NCBI GenBank assembly: GCA_964036045.1
Contig: OZ038389.1
Coordinates: forward strand, 43,585,119-43,649,118
Source of the DNA: Eutreptiella sp. 'Long Island Sound 2002'
Taxonomy: Eukaryota; Euglenozoa; Euglenophyceae; Eutreptiales; Eutreptiaceae
DNA: 64,000 bases
Reading direction: 5' to 3'
Positions 10,532-19,409 of this stretch are shown here, in pieces. The position numbers and the translations under genes are program-made. Position 1 is the stretch's first letter; each line of letters begins with the position of its first letter. Below the pieces are notes generated by a model. That model was not told the origin of the DNA. It saw only the letters and a list, made by a program, of their open reading frames with translations, and ran no database searches.

Positions 10532-11224
10532 TCAATTGCACGTGTTCACTCCACAGCTCCAGCCACCACAGGGCAGTCCACATGGGAGCTTGAAGCCCAA
10601 GTCATCCAACCTCTCCAAGCTGTCTTGGGAGGCACCATCAATGTTCCCTCCATTAAACAATACAATGCTCCACCTGTCACCTGTCCATTGTGCAGGACAA
10701 TGGAAAGCATAGCTGCTGAAGATGACGCCCCCTCGGGCAGGGTGCACCCCCCCCACCACATCACAACCACTGCACACCTTGGTGGCACATTTGGTCTTCC
10801 TCCCCTTCTCCCCTCCCCAAAGGAGACCACCCTCTGCAACCCACAAACCCCCCCCTTCAAAGTCCCCTCCCTCCAAGACTGCAGACAAGGGGCTGTGGTC
10901 TTTCGGATGGCAGTGGGGGAGCATGGGGGTTGTTGTGCAGTATTGTGCCACCTGAACACAGCACCAATGAAACCACGATGGCAATTGGGCTCTGGCCCAT
11001 AGGTGTACAATGTGTAGAAACTTGTCCACACCATCATGTTCCGTGGATTTGAGCATCTTGGAGGTGTGCCATGTGGGCCCCACCCTTCCATACCCAAACT
11101 GGCAGACACGAATAGGAGCACCAAATCGGGTGCTATGTTTGAAGCACTTCAAGCGCATGGCACAATCAAACAAATCTCCCACACTGGGGGTTGCAAAGAG
11201 GGCCCCCATGGGAGGGGAATCCTG
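10532..11224 (-). CDS. Gene B, in-frame continuation beyond a TGA
   Basis: This 230-codon stretch is in the same frame as gene B and follows its TGA at 11225-11227 directly. It is protein-like, at least in the first 110 residues (DLFDCAMRLKCFKHSTRFG, FHWCCVQVAQYC), with several Cys and His. The rest is Gly-rich and ends at 10532, about 90 bases before the next palindrome array. A single C-to-T change (CGA to TGA) would explain the stop. A splice event or stop readthrough are alternatives. No domain recognised. Confidence 0.4.
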   Translation of the reverse strand, partial: QDSPPMGALFATPSVGDLFDCAMRLKCFKHSTRFGAPIRVCQFGYGRVGPTWHTSKMLKSTEHDGVDKFLHIVHLWARAQLPSWFHWCCVQVAQYCTTTPMLPHCHPKDHSPLSAVLEGGDFEGGGLWVAEGGLLWGGEKGRKTKCATKVCSGCDVVGGVHPARGGVIFSSYAFHCPAQWTGDRWSIVLFNGGNIDGASQDSLERLDDLGFKLPCGLPCGGWSCGVNTCN

Positions 11225-12391
11225 TCACTCACTAAATGGGGGTTGTGAGGGCGGGTGAGGGCTGGACGGCCATTTCCTTGCAACCACCTGTTTCACAGGG
11301 GTGCTCAGAACCTCAGGCATGGCCGGGCTCGTGGCACACAGACCTGAACCAACAGCTGCAGACCTAGGGCTCAATGCCCCTCCACCCAAAGCACTTGTCA
11401 AATTGGCTTGCAAAGTAGCCTTGTCTACTGCCAATGCATCAACCTCAACTCTCAAGGCATCACGCTCACCCTTGTACCTCATACGCTCAGTCTCAGATTG
11501 CAACAACTGGGCATGCAAGTTGTCCTTCTGAGCAATGGCCTCTTGGCGACTGTCCCTTTCAGCCCTCAGCAGATCAGTCAGCTTACCAACCTTGTCCTCA
11601 GAAGATTTCAGCTTTCCCTCCAAAGAAGCAACCTGCCTTTGCAGCTCGCTCTTTCGAGCCTCTTTCAGAGCACCTGCAACTGCACTGGTGGACTGGCCCA
11701 CAATGGCCCCCTGAATGCTGTCCAACACTCCCTGGCCCATGTCCTCCGAAATCTGGTTGGCAACTGCAGCTGCCACTGCCTCTACACTTGTGGAGCTTAG
11801 CTTAATACCCTCCTCTGCTTGGGGCTTTGGAGTCTTGCCTTTTTTTGTGCCACTGGGACTTGCTGTGGCCTTTCTCTTCTTGGGTTGTTGTGCCAGGGGG
11901 GTGCCATCATCATCCGAAGAGGACACCTGGACCTCTTCTTTCTTCAGCCCCCTTCCGTACCTCCTCGTTGTGTCACCCTCCGGGTCAGCCATCCATTCAT
12001 TCACAAAAGCAGGCACCTCATCACCTCCAATGCTTTTAAACATTCTTAGGGCTTTGTACGTGATCCAACGCCAGTTTTGTTCCAAATCAACTTCCAAACA
12101 CTTCATTTGATTTTTTCTGCCATCTTCGTAATATGATATATAGCAAAGGATGACTGGGGTATCCTCAGGAGCCCCGTGAACCCGGACACAGATGGGCAAC
12201 CTAATTTTCTTGGACACAACTTCCTTCCCTGCTTGTTTTGCTTTGAGGGTAAATTCTTTACACCAGTGGGTTTTCGCTTTGGGGTCCATCCCTGCAACCT
12301 GGACCTCCGACCCAAAGCCAGAGGCCTCCAACAGTGCAGGGGGGGGGGGGATTTCCCACTCCTCCCCCAGCGGTGCTGCCACACTTTCCAT
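11225..12391 (-). CDS. Gene B: coiled-coil protein of unknown function
   Basis: The first ATG in the frame is at 12391 (MESVAAPLGEEWE). The frame is open further upstream to a TAG near 12519, so a short 5' exon spliced at an AG there is possible. The N-terminal 110 residues look globular (HWCKEFTLKAKQ, LPICVRVHG, VDLEQNWRWITYKAL). They are followed by an acidic/Ser stretch and a basic Lys/Pro segment resembling a nuclear localisation signal (QQPKKRKATASPSG). A long heptad-like helix follows, about 230-340 (SELQRQVASLEGKLK, then KVGKLTDLLRAERDSRQ), typical of a coiled coil. It ends with a Pro/Ser tail. This suggests a nuclear multimeric DNA-binding or scaffolding protein. The family is not recognised. 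The same frame continues for 230 codons after the TGA. Confidence 0.6.
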   Translation of the reverse strand: MESVAAPLGEEWEIPPPPALLEASGFGSEVQVAGMDPKAKTHWCKEFTLKAKQAGKEVVSKKIRLPICVRVHGAPEDTPVILCYISYYEDGRKNQMKCLEVDLEQNWRWITYKALRMFKSIGGDEVPAFVNEWMADPEGDTTRRYGRGLKKEEVQVSSSDDDGTPLAQQPKKRKATASPSGTKKGKTPKPQAEEGIKLSSTSVEAVAAAVANQISEDMGQGVLDSIQGAIVGQSTSAVAGALKEARKSELQRQVASLEGKLKSSEDKVGKLTDLLRAERDSRQEAIAQKDNLHAQLLQSETERMRYKGERDALRVEVDALAVDKATLQANLTSALGGGALSPRSAAVGSGLCATSPAMPEVLSTPVKQVVARKWPSSPHPPSQPPFSE

Positions 12392-12596
12392 GCGGGCACC
12401 CGTAGCCTGGGCACCCGTAGCTGCGGCACTTGCTGCTCCTCCACCCACTCCACCCGCTCCACCCACTCCAGGAACCTCAAGGCGATCCAGTCGCGGCCAT
12501 TGGCCAATGGTGACCTAAGCGGAATGAGGGGACAAGTGAGAAAAGGGAAGGGGTCCAATTCAGTGGAAATCAGTAACACGAACGTTGCTTGTTTCG

Positions 12597-12828
12597 CACT
12601 TAGTGCGCCCCTTATCGCGCGATAACCCCCCTTATCGTGCCCCTTATCGCGCGATAAGGGGGCGCGATAACCCCCCTTATCGCGCCCCTTATCGCGCGAT
12701 AAGGGGACGCGATAACCCCCCTTATCGCGCCCCCTTATCGCGCGATAAGGGGGCGCGATAACCCCCCTTAGTGCGCCCCTTATCGCGCGATAAGGGGCGC
12801 GACAACCCCTTAGTGCGCCCCTTAGAGC
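12597..12828. repeat. TTATCGCGCGATAA palindrome array, spacer B/C
   Basis: Alternating CCCCTTATCGCGCGATAAGG and GCGCGATAACCCCCC units, about four copies, with TTAGTGCGCC at the gene-B side and near the end. Orientation of the flanking C/G runs is opposite to the array at 10281-10447. The array ends 10 bases from the stop codon of gene C. Confidence 0.9.
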
Positions 12829-12837
12829 AGTCACAAA

Positions 12838-14868
12838 TCATGTGCATATGCACACCTGATGGCACGTACACCAGTACTGGCCTGCCACGGTGGCCCCGGT
12901 CTTCCGATTGATGCCTGGGGTGGCAGCTCCCGCGCGAAGGAGCATCTGCATGTCTACCATGTGGGCGTCGGGTGCCACGAGGTACCACTCATACACTTGA
13001 ACCTTCTCCTTCTCCTCTGCCCGTACACCAAACCCCCCCCACCGACCATGCCTGAGTGCAAGGATGCTGCCAGCATCACAACGGATCAAAGCAGTGGTGG
13101 TGGGGTCAGGTGCAGGCAACTCATAGTCTCCATGGAGGGCTTCCACCCCAGGGCATTCAGTGGAGCCCACATCTTTTCTCAAGCAAGGCTTCTTGCTTGA
13201 CCAAGCAAGAGACAAAGTAGTGGTTCCAACAGGAAAAAAGCATTGGACAGGGAAATCCAGTGCAACAGAATCGGCAATAGGGGCAGCAGCAGCAGATGCT
13301 GGGACAGGCTCAACAACTGGAGCACTACTCACACTTGAAGAAGGAATGTCACAGGTAGAGCAAAGGCTCATCTTGTGGGACGGGCATAGCCTAACTTCCT
13401 TGCAGGAATAACAAACCTCAGTTGCCCTTTTCCGACAGCCCTTGGTAGTGCAGGTTTCCACCTTGTCACCTTGCCCAAACTTAGGATTCGAGGCCCAAAA
13501 AGGGGGGCGGATACCATCAGTCACATTCTTTGGAAGCTGACATGTGGCGACATGCATAAATGCAACCCAACGAACATTGGGCACTTGTGACACAGGATCC
13601 ATGGCAGGGATGTCTTGTGGACGTCCACCACCTCTATGCACAAGTAGAGCATCCAAAATGAATGCATCACCTAGTCCAGCCTCCATCACTTGCTCCTCCC
13701 ATGGCATAGGAAACCCACCCGATGAACCTGGAATCCATTTATTGTTCAAGGGGTAGGTGAGTGGAATGAAGACCCCAAAAACCCTGTCACCATTGGGAAC
13801 AAGATTCTTAGGAAAATCGCGATGCCAGTGTTGGTCCCCAGCCACAGCACCAATGTAACCAACACCCAGAATTTGAAGGGGAAGGGTCATGGCTTGCAAC
13901 ATGGAGTTATAAATTTCCATGGTCACAACTTCCAATTCAGGCAGGTCCTCCCACCCTTCCTCCCAATCATCTTGAGGAATGGAATTATGCCTACCATAGA
14001 ACATAAAACGTTCATGGGTGTCATCATAGCGAGTGGCAGAGGGGAATTGAGCATTAAAAATGGTCTCTGCCCTTGTGATATCCAACCGTGCCACCTCATT
14101 TTGCAAAGCGGCTAAACGGGGACCAACACAACCCTCAAGCTTTACATGTTGCAGCTCCGGCAACTGCTTCAAATCAACATTGAACCCTTTAAAAGGAGAA
14201 ACCTCAATGGGTTCATCACCTGGCCCAATAAGCGGATCCTGTGTATGCACGGGCCATGAAACACAATTGGTGGAAGTAAACAGGTGTGGGGTTGTCATTC
14301 CCCACAAAGGTTCACTCCACTGCAAGCCAGAACTATTCTGTAGGGAGTACACAGGCAAAACCCGGTTGCAATCACGAACCTCAAACACTCTTTCATTATG
14401 AACAACTGGTTTCTCATAGGCACGAACCTTTTGGGAACTAAATGTGCAACCAACTCGCTTAACAGGTTGCTCAGGCTCATTGTCAGGATACATGGGGTTA
14501 ACGAAATTAGCAACTCGGGTACCTGCACCCTTGGCAACACGCTCACCAAGCACCTTGCTAAGATCGTTTGTGTCAGCAAAGGACAAATCAAATAGGAAAC
14601 CATCCAAGTGGGGGTTGGTTTGAAGAATGGAAAAAAGTAAATCACTCAAGTGGCACCCTTCCCTTGCCTTCAGAACGGGGGCACAACACCGAATAAGAGC
14701 AAAGTTAGCAGTCTCAGCAAAACTGACAGGTTGGTCAACTGTTGTGATGCTGGCAGCTTGCACTACTAGTGAGTTACCCGCAACCCTTCTTGTACCCACA
14801 ACCCTCTTGTGGGCATCCAACCACTCCTGGATGGTGAGGCCGCTCACCCCAAGGTCCTCCAAAGACAT
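12838..14868 (-). CDS. Gene C: 2-oxoglutarate/Fe(II) dioxygenase with zinc cluster
   Basis: Predicted Fe(II)- and 2-oxoglutarate-dependent oxygenase, PhyH-like in the core. The ATG at 14868 (TACACCATGTCT) gives 676 residues and a TGA stop. The iron facial triad is visible: H349-x-D351 in QHWHRDFP and H411 in LLVHRGGG. R433 (VRWVAF) is the expected 2-oxoglutarate-binding residue 22 residues later. The region before H411 reads GLGDAFILDAL, as in phytanoyl-CoA dioxygenase-like folds. At 473-506 lies a zinc cluster C-x4-C-x7-C-x2-C-x5-C-x2-H-x4-C-x2-C, B-box-like and matching the gene at 1.1 kb. The substrate is unknown. Its place in a transposon-like cluster recalls the known association of TET/JBP dioxygenases with KDZ transposons, so nucleic-acid oxidation is a reasonable but unproven idea. 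The first 300 residues are unrecognised. The frame is intact. Confidence 0.75.
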   Translation of the reverse strand: MSLEDLGVSGLTIQEWLDAHKRVVGTRRVAGNSLVVQAASITTVDQPVSFAETANFALIRCCAPVLKAREGCHLSDLLFSILQTNPHLDGFLFDLSFADTNDLSKVLGERVAKGAGTRVANFVNPMYPDNEPEQPVKRVGCTFSSQKVRAYEKPVVHNERVFEVRDCNRVLPVYSLQNSSGLQWSEPLWGMTTPHLFTSTNCVSWPVHTQDPLIGPGDEPIEVSPFKGFNVDLKQLPELQHVKLEGCVGPRLAALQNEVARLDITRAETIFNAQFPSATRYDDTHERFMFYGRHNSIPQDDWEEGWEDLPELEVVTMEIYNSMLQAMTLPLQILGVGYIGAVAGDQHWHRDFPKNLVPNGDRVFGVFIPLTYPLNNKWIPGSSGGFPMPWEEQVMEAGLGDAFILDALLVHRGGGRPQDIPAMDPVSQVPNVRWVAFMHVATCQLPKNVTDGIRPPFWASNPKFGQGDKVETCTTKGCRKRATEVCYSCKEVRLCPSHKMSLCSTCDIPSSSVSSAPVVEPVPASAAAAPIADSVALDFPVQCFFPVGTTTLSLAWSSKKPCLRKDVGSTECPGVEALHGDYELPAPDPTTTALIRCDAGSILALRHGRWGGFGVRAEEKEKVQVYEWYLVAPDAHMVDMQMLLRAGAATPGINRKTGATVAGQYWCTCHQVCICT

Positions 14869-14948
14869 GGTGTAGGGCAGATAGGAGCCCCTAAGACAAG
14901 GAAAAGGGCAATTGGGTAAGAGAAATATGAAAAGAAGAACAAAGTAAG

Positions 14949-15108
14949 TCGCGATAAGGGGCGCAACAAGGGGGTTATCGCGCCCCTTATCGCGCGACAA
15001 GGGGGCGCGACAAGGGGGTTATCGCGCCCCTTATCGCGCGATAAGGGGCGCGATAAGGGCGCGACAAGGGGCGCAACAAGGGTGCAACAAGGTGCTTATC
15101 GCGCTAAA
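14949..15108. repeat. Palindrome array upstream of gene C
   Basis: Mixed GCGATAAGGGGCGC and GCGACAAGGGG units with TTATCGCGC palindromes and GCAACAAGGG variants. The array lies 81 bases upstream of the gene C start codon and marks the end of the minus-strand gene set. Confidence 0.9.
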
Positions 15109-15474
15109 ACAGACAAGTAAAACAGAAAGTTCTGCATTTAATTGTTGGAATTCTCTTGAAACAAAATAAAATTATCAACAAATTTAGTGATTTCAACACG
15201 ATTTTCAAATCCGTCTGCGAGAAATCGACAGCTCAAAATTAATACCCTTTTCCAGGTCTGCCTGTCGCGCGACACCCCATGGTCACCAAAAGCAACAACA
15301 ACAGTATGCGTTGATAGAACTTCATGTCCTACAAAGGACAGATTGGGAGAGAATCGGGGTCGTGAATCACAAATCTGAGGTGCAATTGGGAATGTTCGGT
15401 GTTGCAATTTGTGTGTCACAAAAGTAATTTCAACGATTTTCATCATTCTCCAATGCCCCAAGCCACATTCAATT

Positions 15475-15542
15475 CCCATGCCCGCCCGGGGCATACGGAC
15501 CACAACAGTATGTGTGGTCCGTATGCCCCGGGCGGGCACGGG
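15475..15542. repeat. 29-bp inverted repeat hairpin
   Basis: The arms at 15475-15503 and 15514-15542 are complementary except for one position, with a 10-base loop. The arms share the word TGCCCGCCCG with the longer hairpin at 16614-16692. The site is in the divergent centre between the two gene sets. Confidence 0.9.
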
Positions 15543-15621
15543 ATGGAATCCCGCTTGCGTACAATACATACATGATTGGGTAACCTATATACGTGTAAAT
15601 ACAGTAAGGCAGTTCAGGTGG

Positions 15622-15688
15622 GAGTATGGTTCCGCTGAGCGTACCTCTAAAATGGAGTGTAGCTCAAAAGGTAAACGGAACCATACTC
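15622..15688. repeat. 13-bp inverted repeat
   Basis: GAGTATGGTTCCG (15622-15634) is exactly complementary to 15676-15688. Partial inner complementarity (GTACC with GGTAAAC) extends the pairing. It is the third foldback in the same 1.2-kb interval. Confidence 0.75.
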
Positions 15689-15699
15689 ACGTGCGTTCC

Positions 15700-16110
15700 C
15701 CGGTAAAACGCACTGCCACCCAGAGGCAAATCGGGGCTTGAATTGAGAGTATCATCTCCAACCACAATCCCGAAACGCGTCTAGCATCAACCAACTTTTG
15801 GAAATCTGAACCTCGATCCTTGCTTAGGTTCCTTAGCGTTGCTTATCTGCCTTATCTACACCATCCTACCACAAATGCAAACCAGAAAGGCAACCTTATC
15901 ACAAGTCAAAGTCAAGCTTTCACGAACCTTTCCTTAAATGCAATTTCTGCAGCACAACGAAACTGGAACCAAAAAATCAACCTGACTGTATTGCGATTCA
16001 TCAAATAATTAATTCATTAACTGCGGATGCGACAAATGCATTCCATAATTCAACAGAACATTTCTGATCGTCTTTTTTTCATCATTTTTTGTCTGTTACC
16101 GCAGCCCTTA
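15700..16110. other. No supported gene in the divergent centre
   Basis: AT-richer sequence without recognisable coding or RNA features. It lies between the foldback at 15.6 kb and the GTCGAC/CGTACG palindromes, and may hold promoter sequence for either gene set. Confidence 0.4.
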
Positions 16111-16116
16111 TTGCGA

Positions 16117-16275
16117 CCTAATGTTGACCTGATGTCGACCTAATGTCGACCTAATGGGGACTACCTCCCCCATCTTCGGCCCCGCGCCGTACCGCGCCGT
16201 ACGGCGTTCCATGCGGCGCCGTACGGCGCCGTACGGCGCCCGGCGCCGGGATTTCAGGCCCCGCAGCCGGGATTT
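16117..16275. repeat. GTCGACCTAAT repeats and CGCCGTACGGCG array
   Basis: Three GTCGACCTAATG-like repeats are followed by a dense run of GCGCCGTACGGCG palindromes ending in CGGCGCCGGG. This is a different palindrome from the TTATCGCGCGATAA type, but it has the same layout, lying 5' of a gene (the OTU-like gene). The GTCGAC motif recurs at 19083-19127 before the next plus-strand gene. Confidence 0.85.
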
Positions 16276-16613
16276 CACGCAATTTCACGGTGCGCTAAAT
16301 AAAATCAGAGAAATTCACCTGGTCTGCAAGAAATTCTACATAGAAGTAATCAATCATACCAGCTTTGATCCCCCTGTGAGGTTGCTTGCGCAAATTCGGA
16401 ACCTAGCATTTCTGGATGACAGCAGATTCAAGGATGCTGGCAACTAGTGCCAGTGTTTGAGAATCTGCAGCATCCACATTTCTATTCTCCGTTCTTAACT
16501 GAACTTGGCGGCCTGAGCTCCAAGGCAAGTTGAGGGGTGTGTGGGCCCACACATGTGCAGCCTCCGCTGCACACCCTCTTCTAGCCACATCCGGACACGC
16601 GTTTCGGTGTCGG

Positions 16614-16692
16614 GATGTAATCCCGTGCCCGCCCGCGGTGTCAATCCAGCACTAGGCTGGATTGGCACCGCGGGCGGGCACGGGATTACATC
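16614..16692. repeat. 37-bp near-perfect hairpin
   Basis: The arms at 16614-16650 and 16656-16692 pair over all 37 positions with a single G-T mismatch and a 5-base loop (ACTAG). Such an inverted repeat would form a cruciform or a long RNA hairpin. It lies just 5' of the OTU-like coding region. Confidence 0.92.
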
Positions 16693-16892
16693 TTGGTGGT
16701 GCTTGCGATCCCGAACTGTCCAATGGCAAGGTGTCTTGTGGTGTAGGTTTGGCCATCTTTGTACATATTGTGTGCCTTTGGTACTTTTTGCTCATGTTGT
16801 GCTCCGTTCAAACTTACAAGCGTGATATTTGGCGTGGTTGCTTGGACTTCTTGGGTCCGGGCACACATCACAATGAGGGACGGCACAGATGG

Positions 16893-18768
16893 ATGCGTAA
16901 GTCCCTGTGGCGCGGCCGGCAGGGGATTGCGGCTGCACGTGCCCTGTTTAGTATTTACTTCCACGAGGTGAACTTCCGTTTAGGAGAGAAACACGGGCAG
17001 AACTTGTTGCACCGCACGCACGCCCGGAATGCCGGTTGGACCCCGGCCCCAAATGTACCCCACTTTGGGGCCTCTAAATTGTGCAGCAAGAACAGAGGGC
17101 AAGAGCACATTGCTAGTAACGAGCCTGCCGTAGGGAAAAATGAAGAGGCACAGATTCTTAACCCAGATGAGGTGGCCGCAGCGGAGGAGAGGTGGGTTGC
17201 GGAGGGCATTGTTGACGCGGGGTTGGTGGATGATTCGGCATCCATGGCAGCAGAGCGAGATGACGCATCTAGTGCACACTCAATTTCCTCCCACGATGGC
17301 TGGGCTGCACCCACCCTTGACCCTGCACTTCCTCACTTAACCGCTGCACGACGTATAATTGTCCCACCCGACGGTTTCTGTTTTTACCACGCCATGGCGT
17401 ATGCCTTGCGGGCTGTAAATGTAGGTGCCACGTGGGAAGATGTCCGAAATGGTGTCATTGATGAGCTCATTGAGAATGAGCATTTGTACCATGTCAATTA
17501 TGAGGATAATGCGTGGATGCGGAATGTGTTGCGACTGCAAGATCGGGATGGGTGGGACCAAAATCTGGGTGACATTGTTATAGTGGCAGCAGCCAATGTG
17601 TACGGCGTTGTCATTGCCGTCCACACCGGAGGCCAGGTGTACATTACGGAACCACAAGAGGGACGGGTGCTAATTCCGGAACCAATAGAATTGGAGTTAG
17701 ACGATCAGCATTATGCCGCCCGGGTGGGGCCTGCCCAAGAACCTTCCCCCCCTGTTCTGCCAAGCCCTGACCCTGAACCCGAAGTGGTTGACCTGAGCCC
17801 GGAGGATGATGCCCTCCTTGATACTGACCCCTTGCTGACCCCGGAGGAGGTTGAAGAGATTGTTATGGAGGATGTAGAGTCTCAGTCACCAACAGTCATC
17901 CCAGACCCCATGGTCCCCGATGCACCGTCAGTTGACAGTGCGGTTTCCAGTTACCCCTCACGGGAGGGGCAACCATCACGACCCCAATCCTTGGTAGACC
18001 GTGTTAGGAAATCTCCTTTTGCCGACATCTTCAGGAAGTCGCAAAAGACAAAGCAGAGCCAAAGTGTGTCACAAGGGGCACGGTTGGTTGACAACCAAAA
18101 GGATTTTTTGCGTGCGGTTGGTAGTAGGCCCAAACCTGGCGAGTTTACCAAGGCAGAGGGTGAGTTGTGGGTACAATTGTATAATAGGTTCTTGAAGCGG
18201 CAACAGCCTTTTGTTGCAATGCATACCGAGTGGCAAAAGCATGTGGATGAGGACCAAATCCTCTATAGGACCAATGCACAGTTACGTAAATTTAAAGAAA
18301 CCGCCAAGCGAAGGAACTGGATTCCTCAGGATGAGGAACCGGAGGGAGAACCGCCTAACCGCAACCCTAGCCCCGACCAGGAGGTGCAGGCTCCAGTTGA
18401 CGAGGAAGTTGAGGAGAGGGCATCATCCTCTACAGCAACACAATCATCCTACACAACCACAAGCACCACCACAAGCACCACCACAATCACCACACCCAGA
18501 AGCACCACCACAAGCACCACCACAAGCACCACCACCTATACCACAAGCACAAGCAGACGCATACATACTACATGCACAAGTACAGGTGAATGCACGTGCG
18601 CTTATCCGTGACCAAACCCAAAGGGCACTCAACACTGCTAACCTACAGCTTGCCCACTACCACGCCCTTGGTCGCGAAAGGGCGTGGACACCGCAGGAGT
18701 TTCATACCATCACAGTGCTAATGCAAAGGGCCGAGCAGCTTGGCAGGATGCTGAACCAATACCAGTAG
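16893..18768 (+). CDS. OTU-family cysteine protease-like protein, frameshifted C-terminus
   Basis: Probable ovarian-tumour (OTU) type deubiquitinase-like protein. The frame is open from 16662, but the ATG at 16893 is preferred because the upstream part overlaps a 37-bp hairpin. The catalytic Cys lies in PPDGFCFYHAMAY (near 17368-17407), matching the D-G-x-C OTU motif. DIVIVAAANVYGVVIAV (near 17572-17620) matches the central strands, and the catalytic His lies in LDDQHYAARV (near 17700-17730). A Glu/Asp/Pro-rich linker and a 100-residue charged region (RLVDNQKDFLRAVGSRPKPG) follow. In a CA-rich stretch near 18430-18470 the original frame turns into a Thr/Ser repeat. The frame one base on encodes Pro/Gln repeats and a helical tail ending with TAG at 18768, so a 1-base indel is likely. 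OTU proteases occur in retroelements, DNA transposons and viruses as well as hosts. Here the neighbours favour an element origin. Confidence 0.65.
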
Positions 18769-18776
18769 TGGTGCCC

Positions 18777-19080
18777 AGGTGAACTGTATGTTGTATGTTC
18801 CGACAATGATGTACCTCATCACATGGATGCAATTGACCTACTTTGCCCGTTTTGCAATTGCCTTTGTTTGTCATTGTGTATGTCTTCCTTCCCATGCGCC
18901 GAAGGCGCGAAAGAAAATTTTTTATGAGAGGCTTAAGGTTAAGGTTGGTTAAGGTTATGCTCCCTCCTTAGGGTTTGACTCACTAAGACCTTCCCCCAAA
19001 AAGCCGAAGGTGGGCCTTGGTGACCTTCCCTAGAAAAACCGAAGGTGGGCTTTTGCCGAAAAGGGCCGAAGATGGTGGAG
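18777..19080. other. Spacer with GAAGGTGGGC repeats
   Basis: Short direct repeats of CCGAAGGTGGGC and related words near 19000-19070. No coding signal on either strand. Confidence 0.4.
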
Positions 19081-19082
19081 GC

Positions 19083-19312
19083 CATGCCACCTAATGTCGA
19101 TCGACTTAGGTCGACATTAGGTCGACAAATCCCCACCTAGTGGCGTCAGTGCCAGCCAAAACCAGGGAGAGGGGGAGCTAGGTGGGTATTTGGCTTAAGC
19201 CAGTCCGGCGATGGCTTAAGCCAGTCCGGCGCCTGGCTTAAGCCGCGGCGCCGCGGCTTAAGCCAGGCGGCGCCGCGGCTTAAGCCAGAATTAAGCCGCG
19301 GCGCCGCGCCTG
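19083..19312. repeat. GTCGAC and GGCTTAAGCC palindrome array
   Basis: GTCGACATTAGGTCGAC sits at the left. At 19190-19312 GGCTTAAGCC repeats alternate with GGCGCCGCGGC. The array lies about 100 bases before the start codon of the next plus-strand gene, and its palindrome differs from those of the neighbouring genes. Confidence 0.9.
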
Positions 19313-19409
19313 TTCAGCCGCTGAAGTACTACAGACGAAAAATGAGAACGCAACAGAATTTAACAGAAATTCCGGTGTAAAATGGTTCAGGCATTCATAT
19401 TCAGACCAC

